A model generated the notes under the pieces. The model was not told the DNA's origin, did not search any database, and saw only the letters and a program-made list of their open reading frames with translations. From NCBI GenBank assembly GCA_938003855.1, contig CALKXD010000019.1, forward strand, positions 1 to 64,000: 64,000 nucleotides of DNA, given 5' to 3'. Below are positions 8,696 through 18,700 of the stretch, one piece after another. The position numbers and the translations under genes are program-made. The DNA is from an uncultured Granulosicoccaceae bacterium. GTDB taxonomy: Bacteria > Pseudomonadota > Gammaproteobacteria > Granulosicoccales > Granulosicoccaceae. Numbering within the stretch: the stretch's first letter is position 1; each line of letters starts with the position of its first letter.

Positions 8696-9361
8696 TTATT
8701 GCGGTGGATTGTCGATAAACGCCCGTACTGCGGTGGCAGCTTCGGTATAGATATCGATCTCTGAAGCACGGGTGCGTTTTAGTATTTTAAAGGAATGATC
8801 ACCGGTATGCAGCCAGTGAATTTTGTGTGGTGCAGCCAGCGTATTGACCACGTTATCGAGCAGTTCCCGATTGCCGAGCGCATCGCGTGTTCCACTTAAA
8901 AATAACATTGGCGTTGCAATGTTCTGAAGATGCGCTGCGCGCTCCAGGGCGGGTTTGCCTGCCGGGTGAAGAGGGAAAGAGCACAGAATCAAGGCTGTGC
9001 ACTGCAGGCCTGATTCTGCCACTGCGTGTGTGGCCATACGACCGCCGAAACTGTGGCCGCCAATCAGTAGTGGCAATGCTACCTGCTCGCGTAGATAAGC
9101 GGCTGCCTCTATGAGGCAAGAGGTAGAGACGGCTTTTGAGTCGACTCGGTTTCGACCGGCTTGCTTAAACGGAAAGTTAAAGCGAAGTGTGGTGAGCTGG
9201 CAGGCTTCAAACGCAGCTGCCAGTGCAGTCATATGGACGTGTCTATGGTTTGCACCGGCACCATGGGCCAACAATAGGGCGTGAGTAGCGTTGTCTGCAA
9301 TGTTCAGTGTGGCTGACAACTCGCCATGGTTGGTGTCAAGTGTGAGTTGCTGTTCTGCCAT
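8696..9361 (-). CDS. Alpha/beta-hydrolase of the KANL3/TEX30-like family
   Basis: A 221-residue cytosolic alpha/beta-hydrolase. The nucleophile elbow G-H-S-F-G-G places Ser104, the acid is probably Asp160 in S-G-T-R-D-A-L-G, and the base His189 is in T-G-D-H-S-F. An oxyanion segment A-H-G-A-G-A-N follows the first core strand. These small bacterial proteins are annotated as dienelactone-hydrolase-like or TEX30-like; natural substrates are unknown. It is upstream of, and probably in one transcript with, the TPR protein gene. Confidence 0.82.
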   Translation of the reverse strand: MAEQQLTLDTNHGELSATLNIADNATHALLLAHGAGANHRHVHMTALAAAFEACQLTTLRFNFPFKQAGRNRVDSKAVSTSCLIEAAAYLREQVALPLLIGGHSFGGRMATHAVAESGLQCTALILCSFPLHPAGKPALERAAHLQNIATPMLFLSGTRDALGNRELLDNVVNTLAAPHKIHWLHTGDHSFKILKRTRASEIDIYTEAATAVRAFIDNPPQ

Positions 9362-9533
9362 TGTTGTCTGCTGCGTTGTAACTTATAGAAAAATGATGCC
9401 TGTGTGCAGGCTTTTATGGTCGACAATCGGGTGTCTGTGATTTTTGTGTATTTAGAAAACCTGTCATATCGCCATTATGATAACCGGGTACCCTTAAACT
9501 ACTTGAAAGCACTGGGCGCTGTTGCTCAATTGC

Positions 9534-10592
9534 CTAGTTCATCAGGTCCGGATAAAACTGTCTTACGTTGTCCGGGTAGCTGCGGCAGAAATAATTCCAC
9601 AGCTGGTCGCCGTAGGTGGAGGCGTGTAGTTTGCCTTGCATGTCACCAACGCCGGATTCTGTTTCGGCGATCGGTGCCATAAAGCCGGCTTTTTTATGGC
9701 GATCACTTTTGTTGACGATGTCAGTGTACCGGTCTGTTAATGGCAGGCGGTTTATGGGGGTTTGCAGCGACGGCCCGTGAAAATAGCCAATCGATAAACG
9801 CTTTTGGTTGGTTGTGACGCGGTGGGGAGTTGCCAGGTAGTAGTTGCCGGTTACTGCTTGCAGCATTTCTCCGAGATTGACGATAAACGTATCGGCAATC
9901 ACCGGCACCGGCAGCCAGCTGCCATCCGCTGTTTCTATTTCCAGGCCGGGAGTGCCACCGGGGTTGAGGATTGTTAGAAAGCCGGTATCGTGATGGGCGT
10001 TGACGCCGAATTGACCAGCGGGTGTCTCGGGGTAATTGATCAACTTGGTCAGGCTCATGCGTTCTGTACCGAAATAGCTGTCGAAGTAGTGCTGCGGCAG
10101 GCCGAGGCCACTGGCAAGCAGTTCCAGTAGCAAATCACCGATGGCTTTCATCTCAGTGACATAGGCTGACACACACGCTCTGAAGCCGGGTAGCAGATCA
10201 TCGGGAAGCCACTGGTTGGGGCCCAGCAATTTCAGGTAATGCGGTTGCAGTGTGCTGGTGAGCGGGTGCTCACTCCACAGGTCTATCTGCTCACGTATAT
10301 CGGGTCGATTGTTGGTGAATTCGCTGCCTACTGCCTCCCAGCCTCTGAAGTGCGGCGAGTTTTTTTTGTCGATGAGAGCTTTTTGCGCCGCTGGAAGCTC
10401 GAAAAACTGCCGGCTATAGTCAAATGTCTTAGCAATGAGGTTGGTATCGACCCGGTGATTTTTAATGATGAAAAATCCCACTTCGTGGCAGATCGTGCTA
10501 AGTGAGTCGGCCAGTTGCCGGCGCTCGTCAGCACCTGCACGTGCAATGGACAGATCGACTATCGGAAAAGTCGGTGGTTCGGTTGTATCCAT
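9534..10592 (-). CDS. 2-oxoglutarate/Fe(II)-dependent dioxygenase, isopenicillin-N-synthase-like
   Basis: A 352-residue member of the isopenicillin N synthase/gibberellin oxidase fold. The N-terminal DIOX_N part shows F-P-I-V-D-L and H-E-V-G-F-F-I-I-K-N-H. The iron-binding H-x-D is in N-A-H-H-D-T-G-F (about residue 200), the distal His in T-P-H-R-V-T, and the 2-oxoglutarate-binding R-x-S in K-R-L-S-I-G-Y-F. All key residues are present, so the enzyme should be active. Bacterial homologues act on amino acids, nucleosides or small metabolites; the substrate cannot be assigned. It starts 48 bases before the stop side of the leftward cyclase gene and is transcribed in the same direction, after it. 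Confidence 0.87.
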   Translation of the reverse strand: MDTTEPPTFPIVDLSIARAGADERRQLADSLSTICHEVGFFIIKNHRVDTNLIAKTFDYSRQFFELPAAQKALIDKKNSPHFRGWEAVGSEFTNNRPDIREQIDLWSEHPLTSTLQPHYLKLLGPNQWLPDDLLPGFRACVSAYVTEMKAIGDLLLELLASGLGLPQHYFDSYFGTERMSLTKLINYPETPAGQFGVNAHHDTGFLTILNPGGTPGLEIETADGSWLPVPVIADTFIVNLGEMLQAVTGNYYLATPHRVTTNQKRLSIGYFHGPSLQTPINRLPLTDRYTDIVNKSDRHKKAGFMAPIAETESGVGDMQGKLHASTYGDQLWNYFCRSYPDNVRQFYPDLMN

Positions 10593-10640
10593 GGTCGGGT
10601 TTCTCCGGGTGCAGGCGAAGAATAATCTTAACCGACTTGG

Positions 10641-13600
10641 TCAAAGGGAGACAGGGGAAGCCTGCTGAGCTTTGAGAATTTGCCCGGCGGTGTGCAGATA
10701 GGTGTTATTGCCATGCTCCGGTATTGCTTTGTACACCGGTGCGAGTAGTTGCTGTGCCTGTGTGAGGTCGCCGCGCCTTACGTAGAGTTGTGCCAGCGCC
10801 ACGGAGGACCGCAACTCTGCGTACAGGTTGTGGTGGCGTCGGGAGGATCGGATAGCGTCCTCGAGGGTAGCCTCGGCAAGCCTATGCAGTCCTTTCGCTG
10901 CCAGTGCATTGCCCCTGGCAAGCAGTGCTTCGGATAAAAACTGCAGTTCCTGTGTTTGTTCCGACATGGCGATTGCCCTGTCCGCCTCTTGAATGGCGCG
11001 ATTAACGTCCTTTTTCGCCAGGTACGCATTTGACGAGAGTGAGTACCACCAGATCGTGGTGACTGTGGCGCCGGTCGCCTGCCAGGCGGCAATACCGTTT
11101 TCCAGCAGTTGAATGCCTCTGTCATGCTGGCCATCACGGCTTAGTGCCGCCCCCTTGATTATTCCTGCAAATGTGGCCCAGAACGGGAGGTCCTGAGATA
11201 GCGAAAGCTCAATGCATTGATCGCAATGTTCGACAATGCTTCTGGCAGGTTTATCCAGCATCAGCCGGACAGACAGGCCAATGGCTTTTGCATAGCAGGT
11301 GGTTGGTGCATGGTTGACTTCGTCGGCGTGCGCAATGCAGGTGTCGAGTAAGGTTTCAGCAAATGCCAGATAACCGCGTCCCATTCTGGACAGCGCATAG
11401 TATACGCCGCTGAACAAGCCCATATTAAAGCCATAGTCCCTGACCAGTTCACTGTGCATCGCGGGTTGATACATGCGATAGGAAAGTTGCAGTCGCCGGT
11501 CAGCTTCCAGAACATCGCCGACGTGGAAGTTGATCGCACCGATAGCGCTATTGGCTACCAGCGAAGCAATCGGTGTGTCCATCTGGTCTGCAAGATCACG
11601 CATTTTAAGCGCGGTGGGGAGTGCTTTGTGATTGTCAAGGCGTTCCCAGTGGTGATAAAAAAGCCCGAAATTCACCGCAAACAACTGCTGTGTGTTACCG
11701 ATGCTCACGCTGATTGCCTCAGCGATCTCGAAAGAGGACTCTGCCTCCTTCGATGCACCACCAAAAAGCTGGGCGGCCGCATGGCCACGGATAAAATGCA
11801 ATGCCAACGCACACTCGTTGTAGTCGGGTGATCCTCCGCGAAAATTCTCCAGTGCCTGCAAACCCTGCCGCGCGCAGGACAACGCATCGGCCATAGCCGC
11901 TTTGGCAAATTGTGATTGAGAAGCGCGTTGCCAGCATCGTGCACCTTGGTCGAATTTCTCGGCGAGCACGTAGTGCCGGGCGATGTTCTCCATGTGCGTC
12001 TCGGTCGTGAGGTCCTCTTCACGGTAGAGATGATTTGCCAATGTCAGATGCAGTTTTTTGCGGTGATTGAGTAGTAGTGAATCGTATGCTGATTGCTGAA
12101 TCAGCGCGTGTCGAAATACGTAGGTAGCTTCGATTGATGTACTGATTGAGGTGGTGGTATCTTTCAGCTCAACGATATTAGCGCCTAGAAGTTCCTGCAG
12201 CCCGTAGCGTAAGCGGCGTTTGTCTATATTTGAGATTTCCTCAAGCAGACCGGCCTGAAACTCGCGGCCGATTAAGGCGCCCACCTGTGCGATATAACGC
12301 GCTGAGTTCAAGCTGTCGAGTCGTTCCATCAAGGCGTCGTGCAAGGTAGAGGGAACACCCCCCAGTTCATCGTCTGGTATTTCCAGATAATCACCGGAGC
12401 GGTAGTGGTTGAGGAATGACCGGGCCAGTTCTTCCACATACAGGGGATTGCCGTCAGACTGTGCGACGATTTGACGGATAATCTGCTGGGGCAGAGTGAC
12501 ACCGTCGGTGAGCTTTGAAATCAGTCTGATTGCGCTGTCCGTTGGTAACGGGTTGAGTGCGATAAAGCTGCATTGTTCTGAATCGTGCAGCTGCGTCATC
12601 CATTCGGGCGGCGAGAATTCAGACCGGTAGTTGGCAATCAGTATTATATTGCCGGTACTCACGGTTTGAAAAAAAATATTGATTAGCTCAAGAGTGGATG
12701 AGTCGGCCCATTGCAGATCTTCAAAAATAACCAGGCAAGGTTGCAGCGCAGATCTGGCGCGACAATTCTCAACCAATACTTCGAGTGTGCGTTTGCGCTG
12801 TCGTTGCGGGCTCTGAGTTGCCTCGCTACTGGCCGGTGACGTGAGCTCGAGTAACTTGCCGACCACATCAATGTGATCATCGGAGTGCTCGCACGGCAGG
12901 TACCATTTTTGTTTAATGGTGCTTAGTGCATCGTCGGAGTTTTCGATCTGCAAGTCATGGATCAGTTGTTCAACCACCGGGTGCATAAAAGTGTTTGAGT
13001 GGTTTTGCGAGCACTGATAATGTACTTTATAGATCGGTGAATCCGCATAAAAGCCATCGACTTCGTGGATCAACCGACTTTTCCCCACCCCTGCTTCACC
13101 AGATACAAAAAAACCGTGAAACGACTGTCTGTCGATGGCAACTCTGAACGCATCCAGTTCGCTGTGTCTTCCGACTAGTGGCGCAATCCTGCGACCAGAG
13201 CGTGCCTGAAACCGGTTGATATCGGTTCGCTTGCGCAAAACCCGCCACGGTTCAACCTGATGTTTGATGCCTTTGAGTGTTTGCGGTTTTAATGATTCAA
13301 ACTCAAAAGCATCACCGAGGCGGGTGCGTGTGTGTGGCCCGATCACGACTTCGCCCGGTTTGGCCAAAGATTGCAATCTGGCCGCGCGATTGGGTGCGTC
13401 ACCGACAACTGCCTTTTCCTGAGAAATACCCTGACCGATAATTTCCCCGACGACGACCAGGCCACTGTCTATACCGACACGTGCGTTAAGTTTGCTGCCG
13501 CCGATATCGACAATGTTGCCAACCTCAGAAACGATGGCAAGGCCGGCAATCACTGACTGGTGGGCATCATCCTCTCTGGCCTTTGGCCAGCCGAAATAGA

Positions 13601-14000
13601 CCAGCATGCCGTCACCCATATAGCGGGCGATATAACCGCCGTGCTGCTCTATCTGCTGCTCGACCGCATGATTGTATTGCCGCAACAGATCTGCCATTTC
13701 TTCGGGATCGAATTGCTCGGTGAGTGCAGTGGAGCCGACCAGATCGATGAACATAACGGTGAGCTGCCGACGCTCTGCTTCAACCAGTTTGATGTCATCG
13801 TCGGTTGCTGCCGGTTGGCGTTTGTCATTATTGCTGATCGCCTGAAGAAAAATTCGCCTATGGCCGACGGTCAGTCCCAGTTCCCGCAGGTCCTCTGCCT
13901 GTAGCATGGGGAGCACTTCGAGGGTGATGTTTTCGTCTTCAAATATCTGCAGGTATTTTACCAGCCCGTGCTGCTCAAGCCAGGTTTTGAGCGAACTCAT
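10641..14000 (-). CDS. SAM domain-class III adenylate/guanylate cyclase-AAA ATPase-TPR signalling protein
   Basis: A 1119-residue multidomain protein. Residues 1-55 form a SAM domain (L-K-T-W-L-E-Q-H-G-L). Residues about 75-250 are a class III nucleotide cyclase, with the metal-binding D in V-M-F-I-D-L-V-G-S-T and the second D in R-Y-M-G-D-G-M-L-V-Y-F-G. A predicted ATPase follows, with Walker A G-E-A-G-V-G-K-S (about 295) and Walker B L-V-I-F-E-D-L-Q-W-A-D. From about 690 to the end the protein is helical, TPR-like. Such proteins are thought to couple nucleotide-dependent sensing to cAMP production. No membrane segment is seen. Ligand and targets are unknown. The start M-S-S-L-K-T-W fits the SAM domain edge. 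Confidence 0.9.
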   Translation of the reverse strand: MSSLKTWLEQHGLVKYLQIFEDENITLEVLPMLQAEDLRELGLTVGHRRIFLQAISNNDKRQPAATDDDIKLVEAERRQLTVMFIDLVGSTALTEQFDPEEMADLLRQYNHAVEQQIEQHGGYIARYMGDGMLVYFGWPKAREDDAHQSVIAGLAIVSEVGNIVDIGGSKLNARVGIDSGLVVVGEIIGQGISQEKAVVGDAPNRAARLQSLAKPGEVVIGPHTRTRLGDAFEFESLKPQTLKGIKHQVEPWRVLRKRTDINRFQARSGRRIAPLVGRHSELDAFRVAIDRQSFHGFFVSGEAGVGKSRLIHEVDGFYADSPIYKVHYQCSQNHSNTFMHPVVEQLIHDLQIENSDDALSTIKQKWYLPCEHSDDHIDVVGKLLELTSPASSEATQSPQRQRKRTLEVLVENCRARSALQPCLVIFEDLQWADSSTLELINIFFQTVSTGNIILIANYRSEFSPPEWMTQLHDSEQCSFIALNPLPTDSAIRLISKLTDGVTLPQQIIRQIVAQSDGNPLYVEELARSFLNHYRSGDYLEIPDDELGGVPSTLHDALMERLDSLNSARYIAQVGALIGREFQAGLLEEISNIDKRRLRYGLQELLGANIVELKDTTTSISTSIEATYVFRHALIQQSAYDSLLLNHRKKLHLTLANHLYREEDLTTETHMENIARHYVLAEKFDQGARCWQRASQSQFAKAAMADALSCARQGLQALENFRGGSPDYNECALALHFIRGHAAAQLFGGASKEAESSFEIAEAISVSIGNTQQLFAVNFGLFYHHWERLDNHKALPTALKMRDLADQMDTPIASLVANSAIGAINFHVGDVLEADRRLQLSYRMYQPAMHSELVRDYGFNMGLFSGVYYALSRMGRGYLAFAETLLDTCIAHADEVNHAPTTCYAKAIGLSVRLMLDKPARSIVEHCDQCIELSLSQDLPFWATFAGIIKGAALSRDGQHDRGIQLLENGIAAWQATGATVTTIWWYSLSSNAYLAKKDVNRAIQEADRAIAMSEQTQELQFLSEALLARGNALAAKGLHRLAEATLEDAIRSSRRHHNLYAELRSSVALAQLYVRRGDLTQAQQLLAPVYKAIPEHGNNTYLHTAGQILKAQQASPVSL

Positions 14001-14171
14001 GGTCGATGCCCGGTTTGTGCATACTTTCCGCGATTTCCGGTGTGGCAGGGCAGTGTGTTCATGGCGGTCATATAGCGACCATTGTACGGTTTATTGCAAT
14101 TAGCAGTTGTATTGTGACGTCTTTAAATGCCGCTGATACCGCCCTATTTCGGTGGTCACGTCAAAACCGGA

Positions 14172-14615
14172 CTATAGCGTCAGCGAGTAGGCGTAAAAAT
14201 CCCCGAGTACCTTGCGGTAACCCAGTTTCTCGTAGAGGTGCTGGGCGGCGTGGTTGCTGTGCGCGGTGAGCAGATCAACACGCACTGCTTCGTTTTCCGC
14301 TGCCCACTTATGTGCCGCTTCCATGAGCCGGGTGCCGGTACCCGCTTTGCGATGTTTTTCATCAACATAAAGATCATAGAGGATGTAGATTCTGTGTGCT
14401 TCCAGCGAACAGAAAGACGGGTACAGCTGCACAAAGCCGACCATGACTTCATTGTCGTGGGCGATAAATATATCGGATTCCTGATTTGCCAGGCGGTCGC
14501 TGATAAAGCGTGTCGCCAGCGGCAGGTCGGATTCACACTGATAAAACTGTCGGTACAGGTTAAACAGCCTTGAGACCCCGGTTATGTGTTGCTGGTTTGC
14601 TTTAACGATTCTCAT
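14172..14615 (-). CDS. GNAT-family N-acetyltransferase
   Basis: A 147-residue single-domain acetyltransferase. The acetyl-CoA loop is seen in E-K-H-R-K-A-G-T-G-T-R-L-M, a variant of the R-x-x-G-x-G/A motif, preceded by the strand Y-D-L-Y-V-D. The C-terminal N-H-A-A-Q-H-L-Y-E-K-L-G-Y segment is standard. The overall look is that of YhbS/polyamine-type acetyltransferases, but the acceptor cannot be assigned. Start M-R-I-V-K-A-N-Q fits the first strand. It is a separate leftward unit between the decayed dioxygenase and the cyclase gene. Confidence 0.87.
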   Translation of the reverse strand: MRIVKANQQHITGVSRLFNLYRQFYQCESDLPLATRFISDRLANQESDIFIAHDNEVMVGFVQLYPSFCSLEAHRIYILYDLYVDEKHRKAGTGTRLMEAAHKWAAENEAVRVDLLTAHSNHAAQHLYEKLGYRKVLGDFYAYSLTL

Positions 14616-14708
14616 GCGTGTGTCGAGCCCTCATCGATGCACCGGTGTTGTCCGGCTTCACCAGGATTATAGCGCCTGTCGACGAGTCCCTGTGCCTACC
14701 GTACAGTA

Positions 14709-14891
14709 CTAAGCCGATGGCAATGGAAAGCATCCTGTCAGTCCCGCCGGAAGCATCAGTCTGGCTCCGGCGCGATAGAGCAAGGCGGTAAATTGAGGGT
14801 GCTGGCTTTTAAGTGTAATACGGTAGCGATTGTGAGCAAGAATTGCCGCGCCTGGCATTTGCTTTAAAAATTCGTCATCAGGCAATAACAC
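14709..14891 (-). CDS. Possible short ORF or gene remnant (60 codons)
   Basis: A GTG-started leftward frame whose composition (L-L-P-D-D-E-F-L, then L-K-S-Q-H-P-Q-F-T-A-L-L-Y-R-A-G) reads like real protein, with a hydrophobic segment near the end (G-A-R-L-M-L-P-A-G-L-T-G-C). The frame stays open for about 15 codons upstream without a better start, so it may be the 3' remnant of a longer lost gene. No family recognised. It lies next to the decayed dioxygenase gene, which would fit a region of gene loss. Confidence 0.25.
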   Translation of the reverse strand: MLLPDDEFLKQMPGAAILAHNRYRITLKSQHPQFTALLYRAGARLMLPAGLTGCFPLPSA

Positions 14892-15016
14892 CAGTGCTGC
14901 GGGTGCTGCACTCAGTGCGCGGTGTGGTTATAAATAACTATAGGTCGACTTTTTTCCGCATCGCCTGTAACCCGGTTGTTATACCGGGCGGGTCATAACG
15001 CAGCATGTGAAGCAAG

Positions 15017-15661
15017 GTGGCAACAATAGATTATTTTGCCGGTTCGTATCAGCGGGATGGTTTTGTCCCGGCGGCTGCCACTATCAGTGCGGCTGCAGCT
15101 GCCGGACACCGCACAGCGCTGGAGGCGGCGGACGCAAAAGTTGGCAGTCTGCACTGCAAAGAAAGTGCAAACAATTTCACGTTCGCCTGCCGGGCTGGCC
15201 ACATTGCCTGGCGTGCTGGAGAGTGTCGAGTGGCTGATCGGACCGGATATACTGCTTTATAACGTGACCCACATTATCAAGCAGACGCATTCCGAGGTGC
15301 AGGTCAGCTGGTATCAGGATCTAACTTACCGGGGACTCAACGCTGATGATCAAGTCAATTTGGGGCTGGCGCTGTGCCTGGCTCGCTGTTACCGGACGAG
15401 GCCTCGCATCATGATGGCCGGACATTGCATGCCTCGATGTCCTGCCTCAATGATGATCGTCGAATCGGCTTGAAAATCCCGTACCTCGCCACGCACGTCA
15501 AACAGACCAGGCACGAACTGGATACGGCTGTGCTGGCGCGCAGTGTCTATAGATACCGGTATTTTGGTATTGACGTAGCGGCTAAAACGGGTCTCTCACC
15601 AGAAGCCGTTGCGGCAACAGTAGCGCTGGAGGAAAAATACCGAGCAATCGCCGGATCATGA
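15017..15661 (+). pseudogene. Decayed phytanoyl-CoA dioxygenase (PhyH)-family gene
   Basis: Pieces of one PhyH-type protein appear in order but in changing frames. A GTG at 15017 opens with Y-Q-R-D-G-F-V and A-K-V-G-S-L-H. Near 15160 the match moves one frame: L-A-T-L-P-G-V-L-E-S-V-E-W-L, I-G-P-D-I-L-L-Y-N-V, V-S-W-Y-Q-D-L-T-Y. Near 15375 it moves back: G-R-T-L-H-A-S-M, D-D-R-R-I-G-L-K-I-P-Y-L-A, ending at 15661. Compared with the family as I remember it, some 50 residues are missing around the second shift, and the iron-ligand His of W-H-Q-D has become Tyr. Frameshifts, deletion and loss of a ligand together argue for a dead gene. Confidence 0.82.
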
Positions 15662-15705
15662 TGCGTCACCCCGGCGTAACTGTCCGGGGTGACTGTAGCG
15701 ACTAT

Positions 15706-18294
15706 CTAGATTTTCCGCGCCGGGGCTGCGCCAGCGTCGCCAAAACTGGCCTCGTTAGCGGGCGCGTTACCGGCGATCGCATTCAGTTTGGCGGCAGCCG
15801 TTTGCTCAGCTGTCGGTTCGGTATCGAAGAACTGAATTAGCTCGATCAGGGTTTGCGCCTGTTCGGTGGTTGACTGACTGGCCGCCGACGCTTCTTCAAC
15901 CAGAGAGGCGTTTTGCTGTGTGGCATCGTCAATTTGCACGATAGCGTTGTGCACTAGTTTCACCCCGTCGGCTTGTTCCTGACTCGCTGAATATATTTCG
16001 GCGATGATATCGGCGACCTTTTTCACCTGAGTGACAATGCTCTCGAGGGTATTGCCGGTTTCATTCACCAGTTCGACGCCGCTTTCGACGCGCTTGACGC
16101 TGTCGCCGATCAATTCCTTGATCTCCTTTGCGGCCCCGGCACTGCGACCGGCCAGATTTCTGACTTCACTGGCGACAACCGCGAAACCGCGCCCTTGCTC
16201 GCCTGCGCGTGCGGCCTCAACCGATGCGTTCAGCGCTAGTAGATTGGTTTGAAAGGCGATATCGTCGATCACACCGGTAATGTCGGCAATCTTTTTACTG
16301 GACTCATTGATATCAACCATGGCACTTACCGCATGGCCGACAATCTCGCCCCCTTTCTCGGCTTCTTTGTGTGCCTCGAGAGCCAGCTCGTTTGCCTGCG
16401 CTGAGTTATCTGCGTTTTGCGCGACTGTGGTGGTGATTTCTTCCATGCTGGAGGCGGTTTCTTGCAGTCTTGCTGCTGCGTTTTCACTGCGCTGAGTAAG
16501 ATCGGCGTTTCCGGCGTTGATTTCACGGGCGGCGGTATCCACGGTACTGGCTACCATACGAATCCGTTCTACCACATCAACCAGATTCTCTACTGTTTCA
16601 TTGATGGCCAGGCCTATTTCGTTGAATGTACCTTTATACTCCCCGTTCATCGGGCGATTGAGCTTGCCTTGTGCCAATGCTTTCAGCACGGCAACCGATT
16701 CGCGCATGCCTCGTTCGTTTTCCAGATTGCGGATTTTATTCTCCGTAACCTCTCCTTGAATCGATACAAATCGGATCAGATTGCCGTTGTCGTCGAATAC
16801 CGGGTTAATAGCCAGTGAAACCCAGTAAGGTTTGCCTTCCTTTGAGTAGTTAAGTATTTCGTCGTAGAACGGTTTTTTTGTGGAAATCGACTGGCGTATA
16901 TTACTGACAGTGTTTTTATCTGTTTTGCTGCCCTGCAACAGTTTGCCGGGCTTTCTACCTAGTGCCTCTTCTGCGGTGTAACCGGTGAGTCGAGTGAACC
17001 CTTCATTGACGTATTCGATGCATTGGTTGGCGTCAGTAATAACCACCGAGTTATCGGTCTTTGCCGCCACCAGGGATATCATCTCGATTTCTTTACGCTG
17101 CTGGACCTCATGGGTAATATCGGACGCATACATAACAGCGCGACTGACTTTGCCATTCTCTCCGATGATCGGATTGATGGTCGCATGAATCCAGCGGTCT
17201 TGACCATTGTGGTGATCCAGGCGGTATTCCCCGGACATAGCCTGTCCCGATAAGATACTGGACCACTGTTGTCCCCACGGTGCCTGGCTCGCCTCATCGT
17301 TACGTATTAATGATGAGAGCTGCATTCCCTTGAGTTGATCGGAGCTGTAGCCCACAAGGGTTAGAAAGTTCTGGTTGGCGTGTTGTATATTTCCGTCCAG
17401 GTCAATAAACAATCCGCATTGGGTACGGTTTATCGCATCGAAATTGTTACCAATGACTGATATTGAGTGATAGATTTTGCCCAGCTCGGTCCCTTCTTCA
17501 AAGGGCGGTAAGGGAATGCTGTGACCGTCTTCCAGTTTTGTCAGCGCGTTTTTCATGTGTTGTAACGGTATTGATATACTGCGTATAAACCGCCACGAAA
17601 CAAAAGACGCCATAATCAAAAAGGCAGCCGAAAGCAAAATGATGTTCTGCTTTGCGGCTATTTCATTTTGATTGGCCTTCTCCATTGATTCAGCCGTGAA
17701 GCTCTCAAACTTGTTGAGTAGTCCCTGGGTAATGGCGTCGAGCTCACCTTCTTTGACGGTCAGTTCTTTGATTTTGGCATCGGCGTCGTGAAGGTTGCCG
17801 CTTTTCATCAGGGCGAAGGTTTCATTGGCCAGAACTGATACCTCTGCCTGAATCGAACTGATGCGCGTCACGCCATTCCTGACGTTTTCGAGTTCGTTGG
17901 TAACGGCCGAGGTGTGGGTTGTTTGCAGAAAGGTAGTGACGAGTGAGTTCACTTCAGCGAGCTCAGTCTCCAGCTCGTGCGAATAGTGCTTGAACTGATT
18001 GATTTCCTGAGTCAGCGCGGCGTTGGTCGGCTGCCCCAGCGCCATTAACTCCCCATAGCGAAATGCTCGCTCCAGGTGCAGGCCTTGTTCCAATTGGGTG
18101 CTGGTGATGGAGGTCAGGTGGCGGGTGAGCGGTATGTCTTCATGGGCCACTTGCTCGAGTTCGTGGCTTATGGCCTTAAGGTAATAAATACTTGTGGCTG
18201 AGATCGTTATAGCGACGAGTACATTAATGGCAAATAGTGCGACTACTTTTTGAGCAATTGACAGGCGTGCCAGAACGCCATGTGAGCTATCCAT
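15706..18294 (-). CDS. Methyl-accepting chemotaxis protein with two PAS domains
   Basis: An 862-residue inner-membrane chemoreceptor. Transmembrane helices lie at about 16-38 and 217-236 around a helical periplasmic sensor. A HAMP-like segment follows, then PAS domain 1 (about 285-400, [13 protein letters not shown]) and PAS domain 2 (about 405-525, [13 protein letters not shown]). A second HAMP-like linker leads to the signalling hairpin, whose tip has [15 protein letters not shown]. Methylation-helix Glu/Gln-rich segments flank it. The C-terminus lacks a clear N-W-E-T-F receptor-docking pentapeptide. The PAS domains may bind flavin or haem, but this cannot be judged here. No che genes are in the window. 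Confidence 0.92.
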   Translation of the reverse strand: MDSSHGVLARLSIAQKVVALFAINVLVAITISATSIYYLKAISHELEQVAHEDIPLTRHLTSITSTQLEQGLHLERAFRYGELMALGQPTNAALTQEINQFKHYSHELETELAEVNSLVTTFLQTTHTSAVTNELENVRNGVTRISSIQAEVSVLANETFALMKSGNLHDADAKIKELTVKEGELDAITQGLLNKFESFTAESMEKANQNEIAAKQNIILLSAAFLIMASFVSWRFIRSISIPLQHMKNALTKLEDGHSIPLPPFEEGTELGKIYHSISVIGNNFDAINRTQCGLFIDLDGNIQHANQNFLTLVGYSSDQLKGMQLSSLIRNDEASQAPWGQQWSSILSGQAMSGEYRLDHHNGQDRWIHATINPIIGENGKVSRAVMYASDITHEVQQRKEIEMISLVAAKTDNSVVITDANQCIEYVNEGFTRLTGYTAEEALGRKPGKLLQGSKTDKNTVSNIRQSISTKKPFYDEILNYSKEGKPYWVSLAINPVFDDNGNLIRFVSIQGEVTENKIRNLENERGMRESVAVLKALAQGKLNRPMNGEYKGTFNEIGLAINETVENLVDVVERIRMVASTVDTAAREINAGNADLTQRSENAAARLQETASSMEEITTTVAQNADNSAQANELALEAHKEAEKGGEIVGHAVSAMVDINESSKKIADITGVIDDIAFQTNLLALNASVEAARAGEQGRGFAVVASEVRNLAGRSAGAAKEIKELIGDSVKRVESGVELVNETGNTLESIVTQVKKVADIIAEIYSASQEQADGVKLVHNAIVQIDDATQQNASLVEEASAASQSTTEQAQTLIELIQFFDTEPTAEQTAAAKLNAIAGNAPANEASFGDAGAAPARKI

Positions 18295-18700
18295 TTCTTT
18301 TTTTCCTTATCCTTAGGGTACACCCGCTGGCCAAACAAGCCCATTGATTAAGCTTTGCGTCATCCCGGCAGCCTGGGTTTTTTTGGTGCCTTGGTTTTAT
18401 GGTCCCATGCGGGAATAGCGGCGAAACCCTCTGATGCTTGAAGCTGTGAGACCGGTATTCAGCCTTGCCGGTTTGCTGATCTGGCTGATTGCGGCGGCAG
18501 GTTGAAGTTTGTTTTGTTGAGCAAGTAGTGCGTCGGGGAAGGGCTTCATCGCTTTGGAAGTGCTGCAATTACCCGCGCTACCTCGTCGTTTGCGCAATAT
18601 CGTAAGATAGTCTGCAATACACTATATATTAACCGATTCATTGCCGGGAATGTGCACGGTTGTGATTACGGCAGACGGAACCGGATGACGACAGGCAAAC
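18295..18700. other. Divergent intergenic region
   Basis: About 400 bases between the leftward chemoreceptor and the rightward esterase gene, so it should contain both promoters. Small frames here show no protein-like character. I see no clear operator. Confidence 0.4.

Noticed and set aside
15036-15473. Rightward 145-codon frame as an independent gene
   Set aside because: Only its middle matches PhyH; the rest of the family match is in another frame, so it is part of the pseudogene.
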